A stretch of DNA of 64,000 nucleotides from Fluviibacter phosphoraccumulans (GCF_016110345.1 NZ_AP019011.1:992001-1056000); one strand, 5' to 3'. Shown: positions 29,235 through 37,000, counted from the first letter of the stretch. Notes: generated by a model from the sequence alone, not told the origin. Translations and numbers: made by a program.

Positions 29235-30532
29235 CGGGTCGTACGTGGCACGATATTGACCTTGGCACCTGGCTTGAGCTTGTCAAACCCATCAATAACA
29301 ACCGTAGCGCCCGGTGCCAATCCTTCAATAATTTCGGCTTGATTGCCTTGTACACCGCCCAGTTTGACCGGGGTTGCGGTCACCGTATTTTCTGCGGTGA
29401 CCACGTAGACATACGTTCCCTGGCTGCCCCGCAGAATGGCATTGCTTGGTGCAATGATGGCATTCGGTATCGATGCAACTTCCAGTCGAGCATTCACAAA
29501 CTGGTTGGGGAAAAGTACGTTGTTGTCGTTGCTGTATTCGGCCTTCAGCTTCACCATGCCGGTGGTAGCGTCAATGACGTTATCAATAGATTTGAGCGTG
29601 CCGGTCGCTAAAACGTTCTTGAAGTTTCGATCATAGGCTTGAACCGGCATCGGATCTCCGGCATTAAAGCGTGCCAGAATGCGCGGCAGTTGCTCTGATG
29701 GAATCGTAAATAGCACGTCGATGGGCTGAATCTGCGTCAAGGTCACAATGCCGTTGGCGTCGCTGGTTTTGACAATATTGCCGGCATCCACTTTACGTAA
29801 GCCCAGGCGGCCGTCAAAAGGCGCCACGATTTGCGTATAAGACAACTGGGTCAGCGCATCGTCCAGCGCGCCCTTATCGACGGCGATAACGCCTTCATAC
29901 TGTTGTACCAGCGCCGCTTGAGAATCCAGATCCTGACGGGCAATCGAGTCTTGTTTATACAGCGTTTGATAGCGCTGCAGCTTGATCCGGTGGTCTTTGA
30001 GCAGCGCCTGATCCTGCTCCAGTTTGCCGCGCGCCTGCATGACCTTGGCTTCATAAACGCGGGGATCAACCACGGCGATGAGATCACCGGCTTTGACCAT
30101 CTGGCCTTCCTGGAAGAGCACTTTGTCGAGTTGCCCATCGATCCGGGTACGGATGACCACTTCGCGCCGCGCAGTGACCGTCCCCAGGCCATCCACCAGT
30201 ACGGGAAAGACACCTTCCACCACGGCTTGCACGCCTACGGGTGTTGGTGGCTTGCCGCGTTTGAGCGGACTACTGTCGCCATTCAAGAACCCGATGAGGG
30301 CATAAGCCCCTACCACCAACAAAAAAGCACCGCCGCCGATCAGCCATTGATCCCGCTTCCTACGTGCTTTAAACGCGGTCAGATGGGCGTGACCAGCGGT
30401 CTTCAGCCGGCCAGGCGCCGTCCGCGCGACATGGCGCCAGTCGGTTTGTTTGAATTGATGGGTCCATTTGGCCGAGGCCTGACTCAGGGAGCGCCGCCAA
30501 GCGGCAATACGATCAGGATTAATCAAAGACAT
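29231..30532 (-). CDS. mdtA: RND efflux periplasmic adaptor, MdtA-like
   Basis: A membrane-fusion protein of 433 residues. Residues 1-60 are basic and cytoplasmic, about 60-83 form one transmembrane anchor, and then come the biotinyl-lipoyl, helical-hairpin and beta-barrel domains (for example GQMVKAGDLIAVVDPR and the hairpin around residues 170-230). It links the MdtB/MdtC-like pump to the outer-membrane channel. It is the first gene of the leftward efflux operon. The promoter must lie in the 91 bases shared with divergent umuD. The N-terminal cytoplasmic extension is longer than in most MdtA proteins. Confidence 0.88.
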   Translation of the reverse strand: MSLINPDRIAAWRRSLSQASAKWTHQFKQTDWRHVARTAPGRLKTAGHAHLTAFKARRKRDQWLIGGGAFLLVVGAYALIGFLNGDSSPLKRGKPPTPVGVQAVVEGVFPVLVDGLGTVTARREVVIRTRIDGQLDKVLFQEGQMVKAGDLIAVVDPRVYEAKVMQARGKLEQDQALLKDHRIKLQRYQTLYKQDSIARQDLDSQAALVQQYEGVIAVDKGALDDALTQLSYTQIVAPFDGRLGLRKVDAGNIVKTSDANGIVTLTQIQPIDVLFTIPSEQLPRILARFNAGDPMPVQAYDRNFKNVLATGTLKSIDNVIDATTGMVKLKAEYSNDNNVLFPNQFVNARLEVASIPNAIIAPSNAILRGSQGTYVYVVTAENTVTATPVKLGGVQGNQAEIIEGLAPGATVVIDGFDKLKPGAKVNIVPRTTR

Positions 30533-30587
30533 ATCGCTATTCTAACGGCTGCGCTTCGGTTTTTACTTGTTCTGGCACGGTGGATTT

Positions 30588-30620
30588 GCTATTCTTGTTA
30601 ATGTTACATATTCAAGAAGC
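30588..30620. promoter_or_regulatory. Imperfect inverted repeat between mdtA and umuD
   Basis: Upstream of umuD, CTTG and CAAG flank a centre containing ATGTTACAT, itself a palindrome, within 23 bases of the spacer. It is placed like an operator for umuDC. It does not match the CTGT-N8-ACAG LexA box used by many proteobacteria, so LexA control is unproven. Confidence 0.3.
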
Positions 30621-30623
30621 ATC

Positions 30624-31256
30624 ATGAAAAATAGTCCCATCAAAAAGCATGGCGGTGCTCGTCCTGGCGCTGGCCGCAAAGCCGGTTTTCTGGAGCCAAC
30701 AAAACCGATGCGGATCCCAGTAAGCCAGATCGAATCGGTGAGGCACTTCCTGCACCTTCGGATATTTCCTGAGGCCCAGATCAATCCGGTTAGCCTTGCC
30801 GCCGACCCGCCTCCATGCACGCTCCCCGTTTTTGCCTCAGGCGTGCGCGCCGGTTTTCCCAGCCCGGCAGATGATCATGCCGAACCAGGACTCGATCTCA
30901 ATGCGTTAATCGAAAACCGCGCCAGCACCTTTTGCGCCTGGGCTGAAGGCGACAGCATGCAGGACCTGGGCATCCTCGATGGTGATCTGATGGTGATTGA
31001 TCGCTCCCTGACTGCGCGGCACGATGATGTGGTTGTGGCAGATTTGAATGGTTCTTTTACGGTCAAAAGATTGGTTCAGAAGTCGAATGGTAGCTTTCTG
31101 ATGCCGGCCAATCCGGATTACCCCCCTATTCCGATCAAACCTGACGATGAAGTGCGGATCTGGGGGGTGGTGATTCGCGTGGTTCACGATTTGCGCGCCA
31201 GCGGTCGTCGCAAGCGATCAGCCGCTGCCACGCCTGCATTGCGGCAGAAAAAGTGA
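30624..31256 (+). CDS. umuD: UmuD-like SOS peptidase of DNA polymerase V
   Basis: A protein of 210 residues. The start at 30624 is chosen because MKNSPIKKHGGARPGAGRK begins there, an N-terminal basic motif common in long UmuD proteins of beta- and gammaproteobacteria. The peptidase S24 domain has a cleavage site at Ala76-Gly77 in RAGFPSP, nucleophile Ser111 in GDSM and Lys148 in TVKRL. The Ser-Lys spacing of 37 is the same as in E. coli UmuD. Self-cleavage stimulated by RecA would activate Pol V. It overlaps umuC by one base (TGATG). Confidence 0.9.
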   Translation: MKNSPIKKHGGARPGAGRKAGFLEPTKPMRIPVSQIESVRHFLHLRIFPEAQINPVSLAADPPPCTLPVFASGVRAGFPSPADDHAEPGLDLNALIENRASTFCAWAEGDSMQDLGILDGDLMVIDRSLTARHDDVVVADLNGSFTVKRLVQKSNGSFLMPANPDYPPIPIKPDDEVRIWGVVIRVVHDLRASGRRKRSAAATPALRQKK

Positions 31257-32560
31257 TGGCACCCAAGGCCACACGTCTGGCACTGGTTGACTGCAATAAC
31301 TTTTATGTGAGTTGCGAACAAGTCTTCAACCCAACGTTACGGGGCAAACCAGTGGTGGTTCTCTCCAATAACGATGGCTGCGTTGTCTCGCGCTCGGCCG
31401 AGGCCAGGGCCGCCGGTGTGCCCATGGCTGTCCCCTATTTCAAGATTCGACAATCGTTCGAAGCGCTGGGCGGCATCGCCCTTTCATCAAACTATGCGCT
31501 TTATGCCGACATGAGCGATCGCGCCATGAGCCTAATGCGCGATATGGCGGAAAACCAGGAAGTCTATTCCATCGACGAATGTTTCTTGGACTTCTCCGGG
31601 TTAACACCGGATCAGGCCCTGATTCAAGCCGTCCAGCTTCGCAAAACATTATGGCAATGCCTGAGTCTGCCCGTCTGCGTTGGCCTTGGTGCCACCAAAA
31701 CACTGGCCAAGCTCGCCAACGAAATGGCCAAGACACACAAAGAATCATCGGGTGTTTGCAACCTAGGTGATCCGGTATCTTCCTCGCAGCGAAGCCAGAT
31801 GGAAGCCATGGAGGTTGGCAAAGTCTGGGGTATCGGACGGCGGACAGCACTTTCCCTTGAAAAACTCGATATACGAACGGTGGGCGATTTATTGCGTGCA
31901 CCGGCACAGCAGTTACGTAAAACCCACTCCGTTAATCTTCTCAGAACCTTAGCCGAACTGCAGGGCCAACCATGCATTGGTTTTGAACAGACGGCACCGG
32001 CACGTCAGCAGATTATTGCCTCGCGCTCGTTTGGTCGCACTGTTGATAAAGAGCAGGATCTGAATGAAGCACTGTCGACATTTGCGACACGTGCCGCAGA
32101 GCGCTTACGGGCCGATGGTTCACTCGCCACCAATTTACAGATTTATGTGCGAGGCAATGCTTTTGATACGCAGCATGCCCGGCCAGATGAAGCGATTACG
32201 ATTCAGCTACCCGCACCGACAGCCGATACGCGGCAACTGGTAGACGCTGCGCTTTTCGGGTTAAAGCGTATTTATCGATCAGACCACCGCTATAAAAAAG
32301 CGGGTGTGGTGCTTGGCGGCATTGTGCCGGTCGACCACTACCAACCTGATCTCCTGACGGTACCCCATCAAAGCAACTCGACAATGCTCATGCGGGTTAT
32401 GGATCGCGTGAACGAACGTTTCGGGCGCGATGCGCTGCGTGTCGCGAGCATGGGCGTTCGGGACAAAGCGGATTGGCACATGAGCTGCTCTCGCCGCTCC
32501 CGGCGTTACACAACCGCAATAGAAGACCTACCCGTGTTCTCTTCTTTAGGCATGGCTTAG
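31256..32560 (+). CDS. umuC: UmuC, catalytic subunit of translesion DNA polymerase V
   Basis: A Y-family polymerase of 434 residues. The start LALVDCNNFYVSCEQVF holds the first metal-binding Asp, and YSIDECFLDFSG supplies the second acidic pair. SNNDGCVVSRS and the helix-hairpin-helix region (GIGRRTALSLEKL) follow in the usual order, then the little-finger domain and the C-terminal DUF4113 region. The ATG at 31256 overlaps the umuD stop, so the two are coupled. A tRNA gene begins 50 bases downstream. Confidence 0.93.
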   Translation: MAPKATRLALVDCNNFYVSCEQVFNPTLRGKPVVVLSNNDGCVVSRSAEARAAGVPMAVPYFKIRQSFEALGGIALSSNYALYADMSDRAMSLMRDMAENQEVYSIDECFLDFSGLTPDQALIQAVQLRKTLWQCLSLPVCVGLGATKTLAKLANEMAKTHKESSGVCNLGDPVSSSQRSQMEAMEVGKVWGIGRRTALSLEKLDIRTVGDLLRAPAQQLRKTHSVNLLRTLAELQGQPCIGFEQTAPARQQIIASRSFGRTVDKEQDLNEALSTFATRAAERLRADGSLATNLQIYVRGNAFDTQHARPDEAITIQLPAPTADTRQLVDAALFGLKRIYRSDHRYKKAGVVLGGIVPVDHYQPDLLTVPHQSNSTMLMRVMDRVNERFGRDALRVASMGVRDKADWHMSCSRRSRRYTTAIEDLPVFSSLGMA

Positions 32561-32569
32561 CAAAAAGGC

Positions 32570-32598
32570 TTGCCAAGCAAAACCGACTCCCTTATAAT
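32570..32598 (+). promoter_or_regulatory. Sigma-70 promoter of tRNA-Asn
   Basis: TTGCCA at 32570-32575, a spacer of exactly 17 bases, and TATAAT at 32593-32598. The tRNA 5' end lies 13 bases after the -10 box, as expected for a stable-RNA promoter. Confidence 0.75.
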
Positions 32599-32610
32599 TC
32601 GCACCGCTGT

Positions 32611-32686
32611 TCCTCGATAGCTCAGTTGGTAGAGCGCCGGACTGTTAATCCGTAGGTCCCTGGTTCGAGCCCAGGTCGAGGAGCCA
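32611..32686 (+). tRNA. tRNA-Asn (anticodon GTT)
   Basis: A 76-base gene with encoded CCA. The acceptor stem pairs TCCTCGA (32611-32617) with TCGAGGA (32676-32682). The anticodon GTT is at 32644-32646 in the loop CTGTTAA, and the T-arm contains GGTTCGAGCCC. Its 3' end is the attachment site of the element downstream; the tRNA is left intact. Confidence 0.97.
32672..32686 (+). repeat. attL: 15-bp 3' end of tRNA-Asn
   Basis: CAGGTCGAGGAGCCA occurs here at the tRNA 3' end and again, identical and in direct orientation, at 37668-37682. The integrase gene starts 166 bases further on, the usual arrangement for tRNA-targeting islands. Confidence 0.88.
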
Positions 32687-32718
32687 CCCGAACACTAATG
32701 AGATGTAACGAAATATTC

Positions 32719-32745
32719 AAAGCCCGCCTCCAGCGGGCTTTTTCT
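32719..32745 (+). terminator. Rho-independent terminator after tRNA-Asn
   Basis: The stem AAAGCCCGC (32719-32727) pairs with GCGGGCTTT (32733-32741) across a five-base loop and runs into a T-tract. It lies inside the element, so the element supplies a replacement terminator for the tRNA. Confidence 0.85.
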
Positions 32746-32798
32746 TTGGTTTGCACTCTAACGAGATTCAATGAGATTCATTGACTAGGCATGAATTC

Positions 32799-32816
32799 TG
32801 GGGGCATGATCGGGGG
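32799..32816 (+). repeat. Left copy of a G-rich 18-bp element-end repeat
   Basis: TGGGGGCATGATCGGGGG. The same sequence with one change lies near the right end at 37586-37603. Placed just inside attL and before the integrase start, it suits an integrase or Xis arm-binding site. CGGGGG here also pairs with CCCCCG four bases on. Confidence 0.5.
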
Positions 32817-32852
32817 AATGCCCCCGATGACGGAAATGGATACCCCCAAACC

Positions 32853-34067
32853 ATGCTAACCGATCTGCAAATAAAGGCTCTCAAGCCCGCCCTCAAGCGA
32901 CAGCGTGTTTTTGATGGGGGCGGTCTGTACATTGAAATTTCACCTGCCGGGGGCAAGCTCTGGCGGCTGAAGTATCGCTTTGATGGCAAAGAGAAACGAT
33001 TGGCACTCGGTGACTATCCATCAGTCACCATCAAAGAGGCCCGCAAGCGCCGTGACGAGGCGCGAAGCTTGTTGTCGGGGGGTATGGACCCCGGCGCAGT
33101 CAAACGCGCCCAGAAGGCCGGGAGACTTGACGCAGCAGCTAATAGTTTCGAGGTTACTGCTAGGCGGTGGTGCGAGACGAATAAAAACACTTGGACTCCA
33201 AAATACGCAAAGAAGACGATCAGCATGCTCCAGCGCGACGTTTTTCCGTGGCTGGGTACTAAGCCAGTGTCAGAGCTGGAGACACCGGACTTTCTGTCAA
33301 CAGTCCGGCGGATAGAGGCAAGGGGCTACCATGAGACCGCGCATAGGGCGCTTCAGCGGTGCGGCCAGGTGATGCGGTTCGCGGTGGCCGAAGGTTTGGC
33401 ATTACGAGATCCGACCGCTGATTTGCGTGGGGCATTGAGCTCCTGGGAGGTCAAACATATGCCTTCGGTCATTGATCCTGCTCGTGTCGGACAGATCCTG
33501 CGCATGTTCGAGCACGACTTCAAGGGCACATTCCAGGTGCAGTGCGCTCTGAGACTGGCCCCACTTTTTTTCACGCGACCACAAGAGCTGCGTCGAGCAC
33601 GGTGGGCGGACATTGATCTTTGCGAGGCTATTTGGCGCATTCCGGCCGAAGAGATGAAGATGCGCGAGCCGCACCTTGTGCCACTCGCTAAGCAGGCCGT
33701 GGCGATACTAGAGGAGCTACATCCGGTCTCCGGGCATTTGGAGTGGGTTTTCCCCGGCGGCCGAGACCCAAAAAAACACATGAGCGATGCGGCCATCAAC
33801 ATGGCAATGCGGCGCTTGGGGATAGACACCAAGACAGAGCTCACTGGGCACGGCTTTAGGGCAATGGCGAGGACGATTCTGCACGAAAGACTCGGGTATC
33901 AACCAGAGATCATAGAAGCGCAGTTAGCGCACAAAACGCCCGGTCCACTGGGCGCGGCATACGCTCGCGCGAAATTTATCGACCAGAGGAAAGAAATGAT
34001 GCAGGACTGGGCCGATTATTTGGAAGACCTGAAAGGTCAATCCCGTGCCAAAAACAAGATCGAGTAG
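32853..34067 (+). CDS. P4-type tyrosine integrase
   Basis: A site-specific recombinase of 404 residues from the ATG at 32853, where the family's N-terminal DUF4102 arm-binding domain begins (MLTDLQIKALKP). A core-binding domain follows (about residues 95-190), then the catalytic domain with RPQELRRARW, HGFRAMART and a C-terminal Tyr in AAYARAKF. It would join the element to the tRNA-Asn 3' end and, with the Xis-like protein, excise it. Its 3' end overlaps a small minus-strand ORF by 31 bases. An in-frame upstream start at 32781 would lie in the repeat region and is less likely. Confidence 0.92.
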   Translation: MLTDLQIKALKPALKRQRVFDGGGLYIEISPAGGKLWRLKYRFDGKEKRLALGDYPSVTIKEARKRRDEARSLLSGGMDPGAVKRAQKAGRLDAAANSFEVTARRWCETNKNTWTPKYAKKTISMLQRDVFPWLGTKPVSELETPDFLSTVRRIEARGYHETAHRALQRCGQVMRFAVAEGLALRDPTADLRGALSSWEVKHMPSVIDPARVGQILRMFEHDFKGTFQVQCALRLAPLFFTRPQELRRARWADIDLCEAIWRIPAEEMKMREPHLVPLAKQAVAILEELHPVSGHLEWVFPGGRDPKKHMSDAAINMAMRRLGIDTKTELTGHGFRAMARTILHERLGYQPEIIEAQLAHKTPGPLGAAYARAKFIDQRKEMMQDWADYLEDLKGQSRAKNKIE

Positions 34068-34192
34068 ACGGCAAGCACCCCGATGCAGACCAACGTCATG
34101 ATCACTGCCCCGGCAATCGCCGCCTGAGTAGCAATGAACCAGGCGATGATCCAGACCGATGTCAACGAGGAAAACAAGCCGATAATTACCAT
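34037..34192 (-). CDS. Small hydrophobic protein, possible holin-sized membrane protein
   Basis: A 51-residue ORF with two strongly hydrophobic stretches (around GLFSSLTSVWIIAWFIA and AVIMTLVCIGVLAVYSILF), ending in LARD. The ATG overlaps the stop of the next ORF upstream (TGATG). Reading the upstream ORF with a -1 shift near AAACAAAC would give one protein of about 91 residues with a charged N-terminus and two membrane helices. This could be a frameshifted gene or two coupled small genes. It overlaps the integrase 3' end convergently. No family recognised. Confidence 0.5.
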   Translation of the reverse strand: MVIIGLFSSLTSVWIIAWFIATQAAIAGAVIMTLVCIGVLAVYSILFLARD

Positions 34193-34311
34193 CAAATGCA
34201 CCGAAGAACCCGCAGCAGATTCGTCAGCCTTATCATAGGCAAATCCGGCCTGTGTTTGTTTGCGAATAGCCGGTCAATAAATTGCCGGATTTTTGCCAAA
34301 GGATTTTCCAT
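34192..34311 (-). CDS. Small ORF coupled to, or frameshifted from, the hydrophobic ORF
   Basis: A 39-residue ORF beginning MENPLAKIRQFIDRLFAN, a credible amphipathic protein start. After Asn the reading looks less natural, while the -1 frame continues as KQTQAGFAYDKADESAAG and then the membrane part. This supports a single gene broken by, or expressed through, a frameshift. Confidence 0.4.
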   Translation of the reverse strand: MENPLAKIRQFIDRLFANKHRPDLPMIRLTNLLRVLRCI

Positions 34312-34324
34312 AGGGTCATGTTAG

Positions 34325-34352
34325 CAAAAAAAAGCCCCCATCAGGTCGGGGG
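34325..34352 (-). terminator. Leftward Rho-independent terminator
   Basis: Read on the minus strand, GCCCCC and GGGGGC form a stem with an eight-base loop, followed by a run of eight T. It ends leftward transcripts arriving from the hairpin-rich side, and its stem surrounds the stop of the small basic ORF. Confidence 0.75.
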
Positions 34353-34475
34353 CCAACCTCTTTTGGCGTCTTCAGCCTTCTGACGGGCCTGCTTGCCTGG
34401 GACTGCTGTTGGATATGTCCGACGAAAAAAAACGACACCTTTTTTCGCCTTCCGGGAATGGTTTTTTGAGAGCAT
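34341..34475 (-). CDS. Small basic protein, hypothetical
   Basis: A 44-residue ORF rich in Lys and Arg (starts MLSKNHSRKAKKG, ends EDAKRGWPPT). Its stop falls within the terminator hairpin, a compact arrangement seen for genuine small genes. No ribosome-binding site is evident and no family is recognised. A DNA-binding role is only suggested by charge. Confidence 0.35.
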   Translation of the reverse strand: MLSKNHSRKAKKGVVFFRRTYPTAVPGKQARQKAEDAKRGWPPT

Positions 34476-34837
34476 TTTAGAAGACGACCATCCCGGAAGT
34501 GCTCGGAAATGTCTGGGACGATGAAACACACGGCTACAGCCCTTATGCCGACCCCAGAACTTCCGGCATAAAGCCGTTCGGCTCCGCCTCACTATTTATT
34601 CCGGTTTCTGGGGCCGGCCCTTGCGGGCCGTTACGCCTGGTTTCATCACCCAGAAAACCGATCCGCGCCCGGCGAATCCTGGTCCGGGCCTGTCGGCCCT
34701 CCCCTGGTCCGCCGTACGGGGTTGGAACTAACGGTAATTTAACCGTTCCCCCCCCTCGTCTATAGACGGGTTTCACTTGGCGAACAATGACCCGAGGGCA
34801 ATCCCGAACTTCCAAACGCTACTCCGGAAAATGTAGC

Positions 34838-34930
34838 GACATACACCCTCCCCCCATGGGGGAGTTGTCAGCGCCGGAGGCGCTGACAGAGGGGGAAACG
34901 CCCCCTCCCGGAGGGGAGGGGGTTGGGGGC
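34838..34930. repeat. Palindromic G/C-rich repeat, MITE- or REP-like
   Basis: A perfect 10-bp stem TGTCAGCGCC / GGCGCTGACA with a GGA loop at 34866-34888. It is flanked by CCCCCC and GGGGG tracts and a second pairing region CCCTCC / GGAGGG near 34902-34918. Similar C/G-tract plus TGTCAGCGCC palindromes are dispersed repeats in many bacteria; copy number here cannot be judged from one window. Confidence 0.55.
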
Positions 34931-35043
34931 GGGGAGATTTCATGTTTCTTCTTGAAAAAACTTCGGTAAAACAACAAGATACAAAAAAGCGATCATAAGC
35001 GAACTATCGTCAAATTTGCATCGCGAAGGTTTTAGGTCCGGCA

Positions 35044-35216
35044 GGGGTCCCCACTTTTTGCGTGAGCGAAAAGAAGGGGACAAAGCCGGGCAGATAGCCA
35101 GCGTCCGGGGTCCCCGATTTTTGGGAGCGTAGCGATCCAAAAAAAAGGGGTAAGACGATGGGCAACCGACTGACCAGGGGCCCCCGCTTTTTTCGACAGA
35201 GGAGAAAAAAGATGGG
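35044..35216. repeat. Three tandem diverged long hairpins
   Basis: Three modules start at 35044, 35107 and 35177 (spacing 63 and 70 bases). Each reads GGGG(T/C)CCCC, then a T-run, a short centre, an A-run and GGGG, so that TCCCC-T-run pairs with A-run-GGGG. The loops differ while the pairing arms are kept, which points to selection for structure. Confidence 0.6.
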
Positions 35217-35286
35217 GTGAAGGGCAGGCGGTCATGCAAGCTGCGGCCGAAACCTCAATGAACCCGCGCCGGAGGCAAGGGCAAGT

Positions 35287-35504
35287 TCGATTGAGCGCCA
35301 GCGAAATCGAGCGCAGTCGGAGTCCGAGAGGCTCCGGCTTTTGCGCAGCAAAAGTTGGAGGAGGACTTCGATTTATTGGGGTTTCGGCCGCAGCGTAGCT
35401 GCGTGGCAAGACTCGGGCACTGCCCGGGTCGCGCAGTCAGGCATTGCCTGACGAAGTAATGGTTTTGCTGTTGCATTCCCGCGCAATTCAAGGGGCACTG
35501 CCCC
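35287..35504. repeat. Array of seven short hairpins
   Basis: Stems are at 35287-35310, 35318-35336, 35338-35354 (CTTTTGC/GCAAAAG), 35389-35403 (CGCAGC/GCTGCG), 35414-35426 (CGGGC/GCCCG), 35436-35452 (GTCAGGC/GCCTGAC) and 35492-35504 (GGGGC/GCCCC). The last three share a GGCA(C/T)TGCC core with different outer bases. The final one lies within the 3' end of the replication-relaxation-like gene. Confidence 0.6.
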
Positions 35505-36447
35505 GAGAATCGTGACCGGGAGTGCGGCGCGGACTGGTCTTTGCCGAGGGCAAGAGGTCGCTAACGCCAAGATCGCAAAAGTTTAACCATTCAATATTGT
35601 CCATCTCGCCAGACCAATCGTAGAACATGTCTGGCACCACTCGCCATCGACCCCGCTCCAAATAACACTTCGGGATGCCGCTCGAAACGACCGACTCGAA
35701 GTAGGCCTGGGCACGTCGACGCGCCGCCGAGTTAGCGTAAACGATCTGGACTCGACCAAGAGTTGAAAGATGCTCTATCTTTAAGCAGAAGCGGGCTAGT
35801 TCAGCGTCGGCTACCTTTTCAACGTATCGATTTTCTTTCAGTGCGCGTGTCTCTGCCCGATTCGATTTGAGAACACGGTCAATCGTCGATGCACGCTCAA
35901 GCTCAATGAAGTAACTTTCGTCGGTTCGTGCATCCTTCATATAAAAATCTGGGACCCAACTGTCTAGGTGTTGGAACACCTTCACCACGGATTTATGACG
36001 AATGTGACCTGCTCCCAAGAGCGAGACGGACGTTCGCATTTCCTGCTTTGGCCAGATCTTTTCGATCCATGAAATGGCGGCGATCTGAGCAAGGTAATTG
36101 TGGTGTCGAAGCGTGCTGCCCGGCTCTCGGGGCGGAAGGTAATAACTTTTGCCGCTTCCACGGCTCAATTCTTTACGGCCACGACTGGACAAAAACACAA
36201 TGCGCATCTGACGCTGGCGTGAGTTCGAAGTGAGCGAAATGTCGATCAGCTTACTTTCAATGAGGCGATTTCGGCGCATCCGGGGCAAGTCATCCTTCGA
36301 AAGACAAAGCCGTTCCAAGGCGGAACTAGTACTGAATCCCCATTCGCGAAGCCACCTCATAGCCATGAGCTGGCGGGAGTCTTTGGACAGAAGCTTGCGG
36401 CACAGCCCTTTTTCGATTTTGCCAGCAAGCGCGTCTGCGTGTCCCAT
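35488..36447 (-). CDS. Winged-helix and nuclease-like protein, replication-relaxation type
   Basis: A protein of 319 residues. Residues 20-110 look like a winged helix (LREWGFSTSSALERLCLS, then FLSSRGRKEL). The middle (about 170-210) has WVPDFYMKD followed by YFIELERAS, the Asp...Glu pattern of a restriction-endonuclease-like fold. This order resembles the replication-relaxation families of mobile elements, but similarity is judged by eye. It starts one base after the stop of the RepL-like gene, with AGAGGGG eight bases upstream, so the two are co-translated. It may act in replication or mobilisation of the element. The Ser/Arg-rich tail coincides with a hairpin. Confidence 0.5.
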   Translation of the reverse strand: MGHADALAGKIEKGLCRKLLSKDSRQLMAMRWLREWGFSTSSALERLCLSKDDLPRMRRNRLIESKLIDISLTSNSRQRQMRIVFLSSRGRKELSRGSGKSYYLPPREPGSTLRHHNYLAQIAAISWIEKIWPKQEMRTSVSLLGAGHIRHKSVVKVFQHLDSWVPDFYMKDARTDESYFIELERASTIDRVLKSNRAETRALKENRYVEKVADAELARFCLKIEHLSTLGRVQIVYANSAARRRAQAYFESVVSSGIPKCYLERGRWRVVPDMFYDWSGEMDNIEWLNFCDLGVSDLLPSAKTSPRRTPGHDSRGSAP

Positions 36448-36448
36448 G

Positions 36449-37000
36449 CTAGAACCCCTCTGGAAGCCCGAATTCTTTTTGTGGATTGGTGCTTAAGTAT
36501 TGCCCTCGGGCGGCGCTCGCCAATGAATACGTTGCTGATTCGCGCATTTTTGCGAGGCCGCTCCGGTTAATCAAATGAGGATTGATATAGACATGATCGT
36601 CCTCACTCTCCAAGATTATTTTTTCATCCGAAAGTTTTCTCCACGCACGACTGACTGTGCTTCTATCGACACCCAAATCTTTGGCAATCTTTGCTTTTGT
36701 TAGTGACAAAACAAGATTGTCGTCATCGACTGTCTTGACCAAGTAAAGCAAAAGAACAACCTCATTAAGGCCGATTACTTTTTTGAGCAACAGGCTCAAA
36801 CAGGTCTCGTAAAACAGCAGCGCAAATGGTTCTTTGGGCTTTGCTCGGTATTGATTGGCATATATGACACTGATCTTTGCGTCATCACCCAGTTTTTGCT
36901 TCAAGTCATGCGAAAACTGGCCGACATCAGTGACACCTTTATTTTTCTTTTCTGCCAGTTTTCGGACTGAACGAAGCTTTTTTCGATTAAATGGATTCAT
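36449..37000 (-). CDS. RepL-like winged-helix replication protein
   Basis: A protein of 183 residues from the ATG at 37000 (an in-frame TTG lies four codons upstream). The centre holds a helix-turn-helix (LTKAKIAKDLGVDRSTVSRAWRKL) followed by a wing and VYINPHLINRSG, the INPhli pattern of RepL-type plasmid initiators. The N-terminus is Lys/Arg rich. Iterons and an inverted repeat lie 76-140 bases upstream, fitting an initiator that binds its own upstream repeats. A transcriptional regulator is the alternative. Confidence 0.5.
   Translation of the reverse strand: MNPFNRKKLRSVRKLAEKKNKGVTDVGQFSHDLKQKLGDDAKISVIYANQYRAKPKEPFALLFYETCLSLLLKKVIGLNEVVLLLYLVKTVDDDNLVLSLTKAKIAKDLGVDRSTVSRAWRKLSDEKIILESEDDHVYINPHLINRSGLAKMRESATYSLASAARGQYLSTNPQKEFGLPEGF

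Larger units (their letters stand above)
34476..35487. other. Non-coding stretch of the element, rich in inverted repeats
   Basis: About 1 kb in which no ORF has convincing protein character. It contains a G/C-rich palindromic repeat near 34835-34940 and a dense hairpin array from 35044. It may hold origin, transfer or RNA functions. Confidence 0.6.

Noticed and set aside
29831..30601. 256-codon plus-strand frame opposite the mdtA-like gene
   Set aside because: Antisense to a recognised adaptor gene; no domain seen in it.
30588..30620. A canonical LexA box upstream of umuDC
   Set aside because: The spacer has no CTGT-N8-ACAG match; only a different inverted repeat is present.
34499..34765. 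88-codon frame in the non-coding part of the element
   Set aside because: Pro/Arg/Gly-rich with inverted repeats in the DNA; no start signal or recognisable fold.
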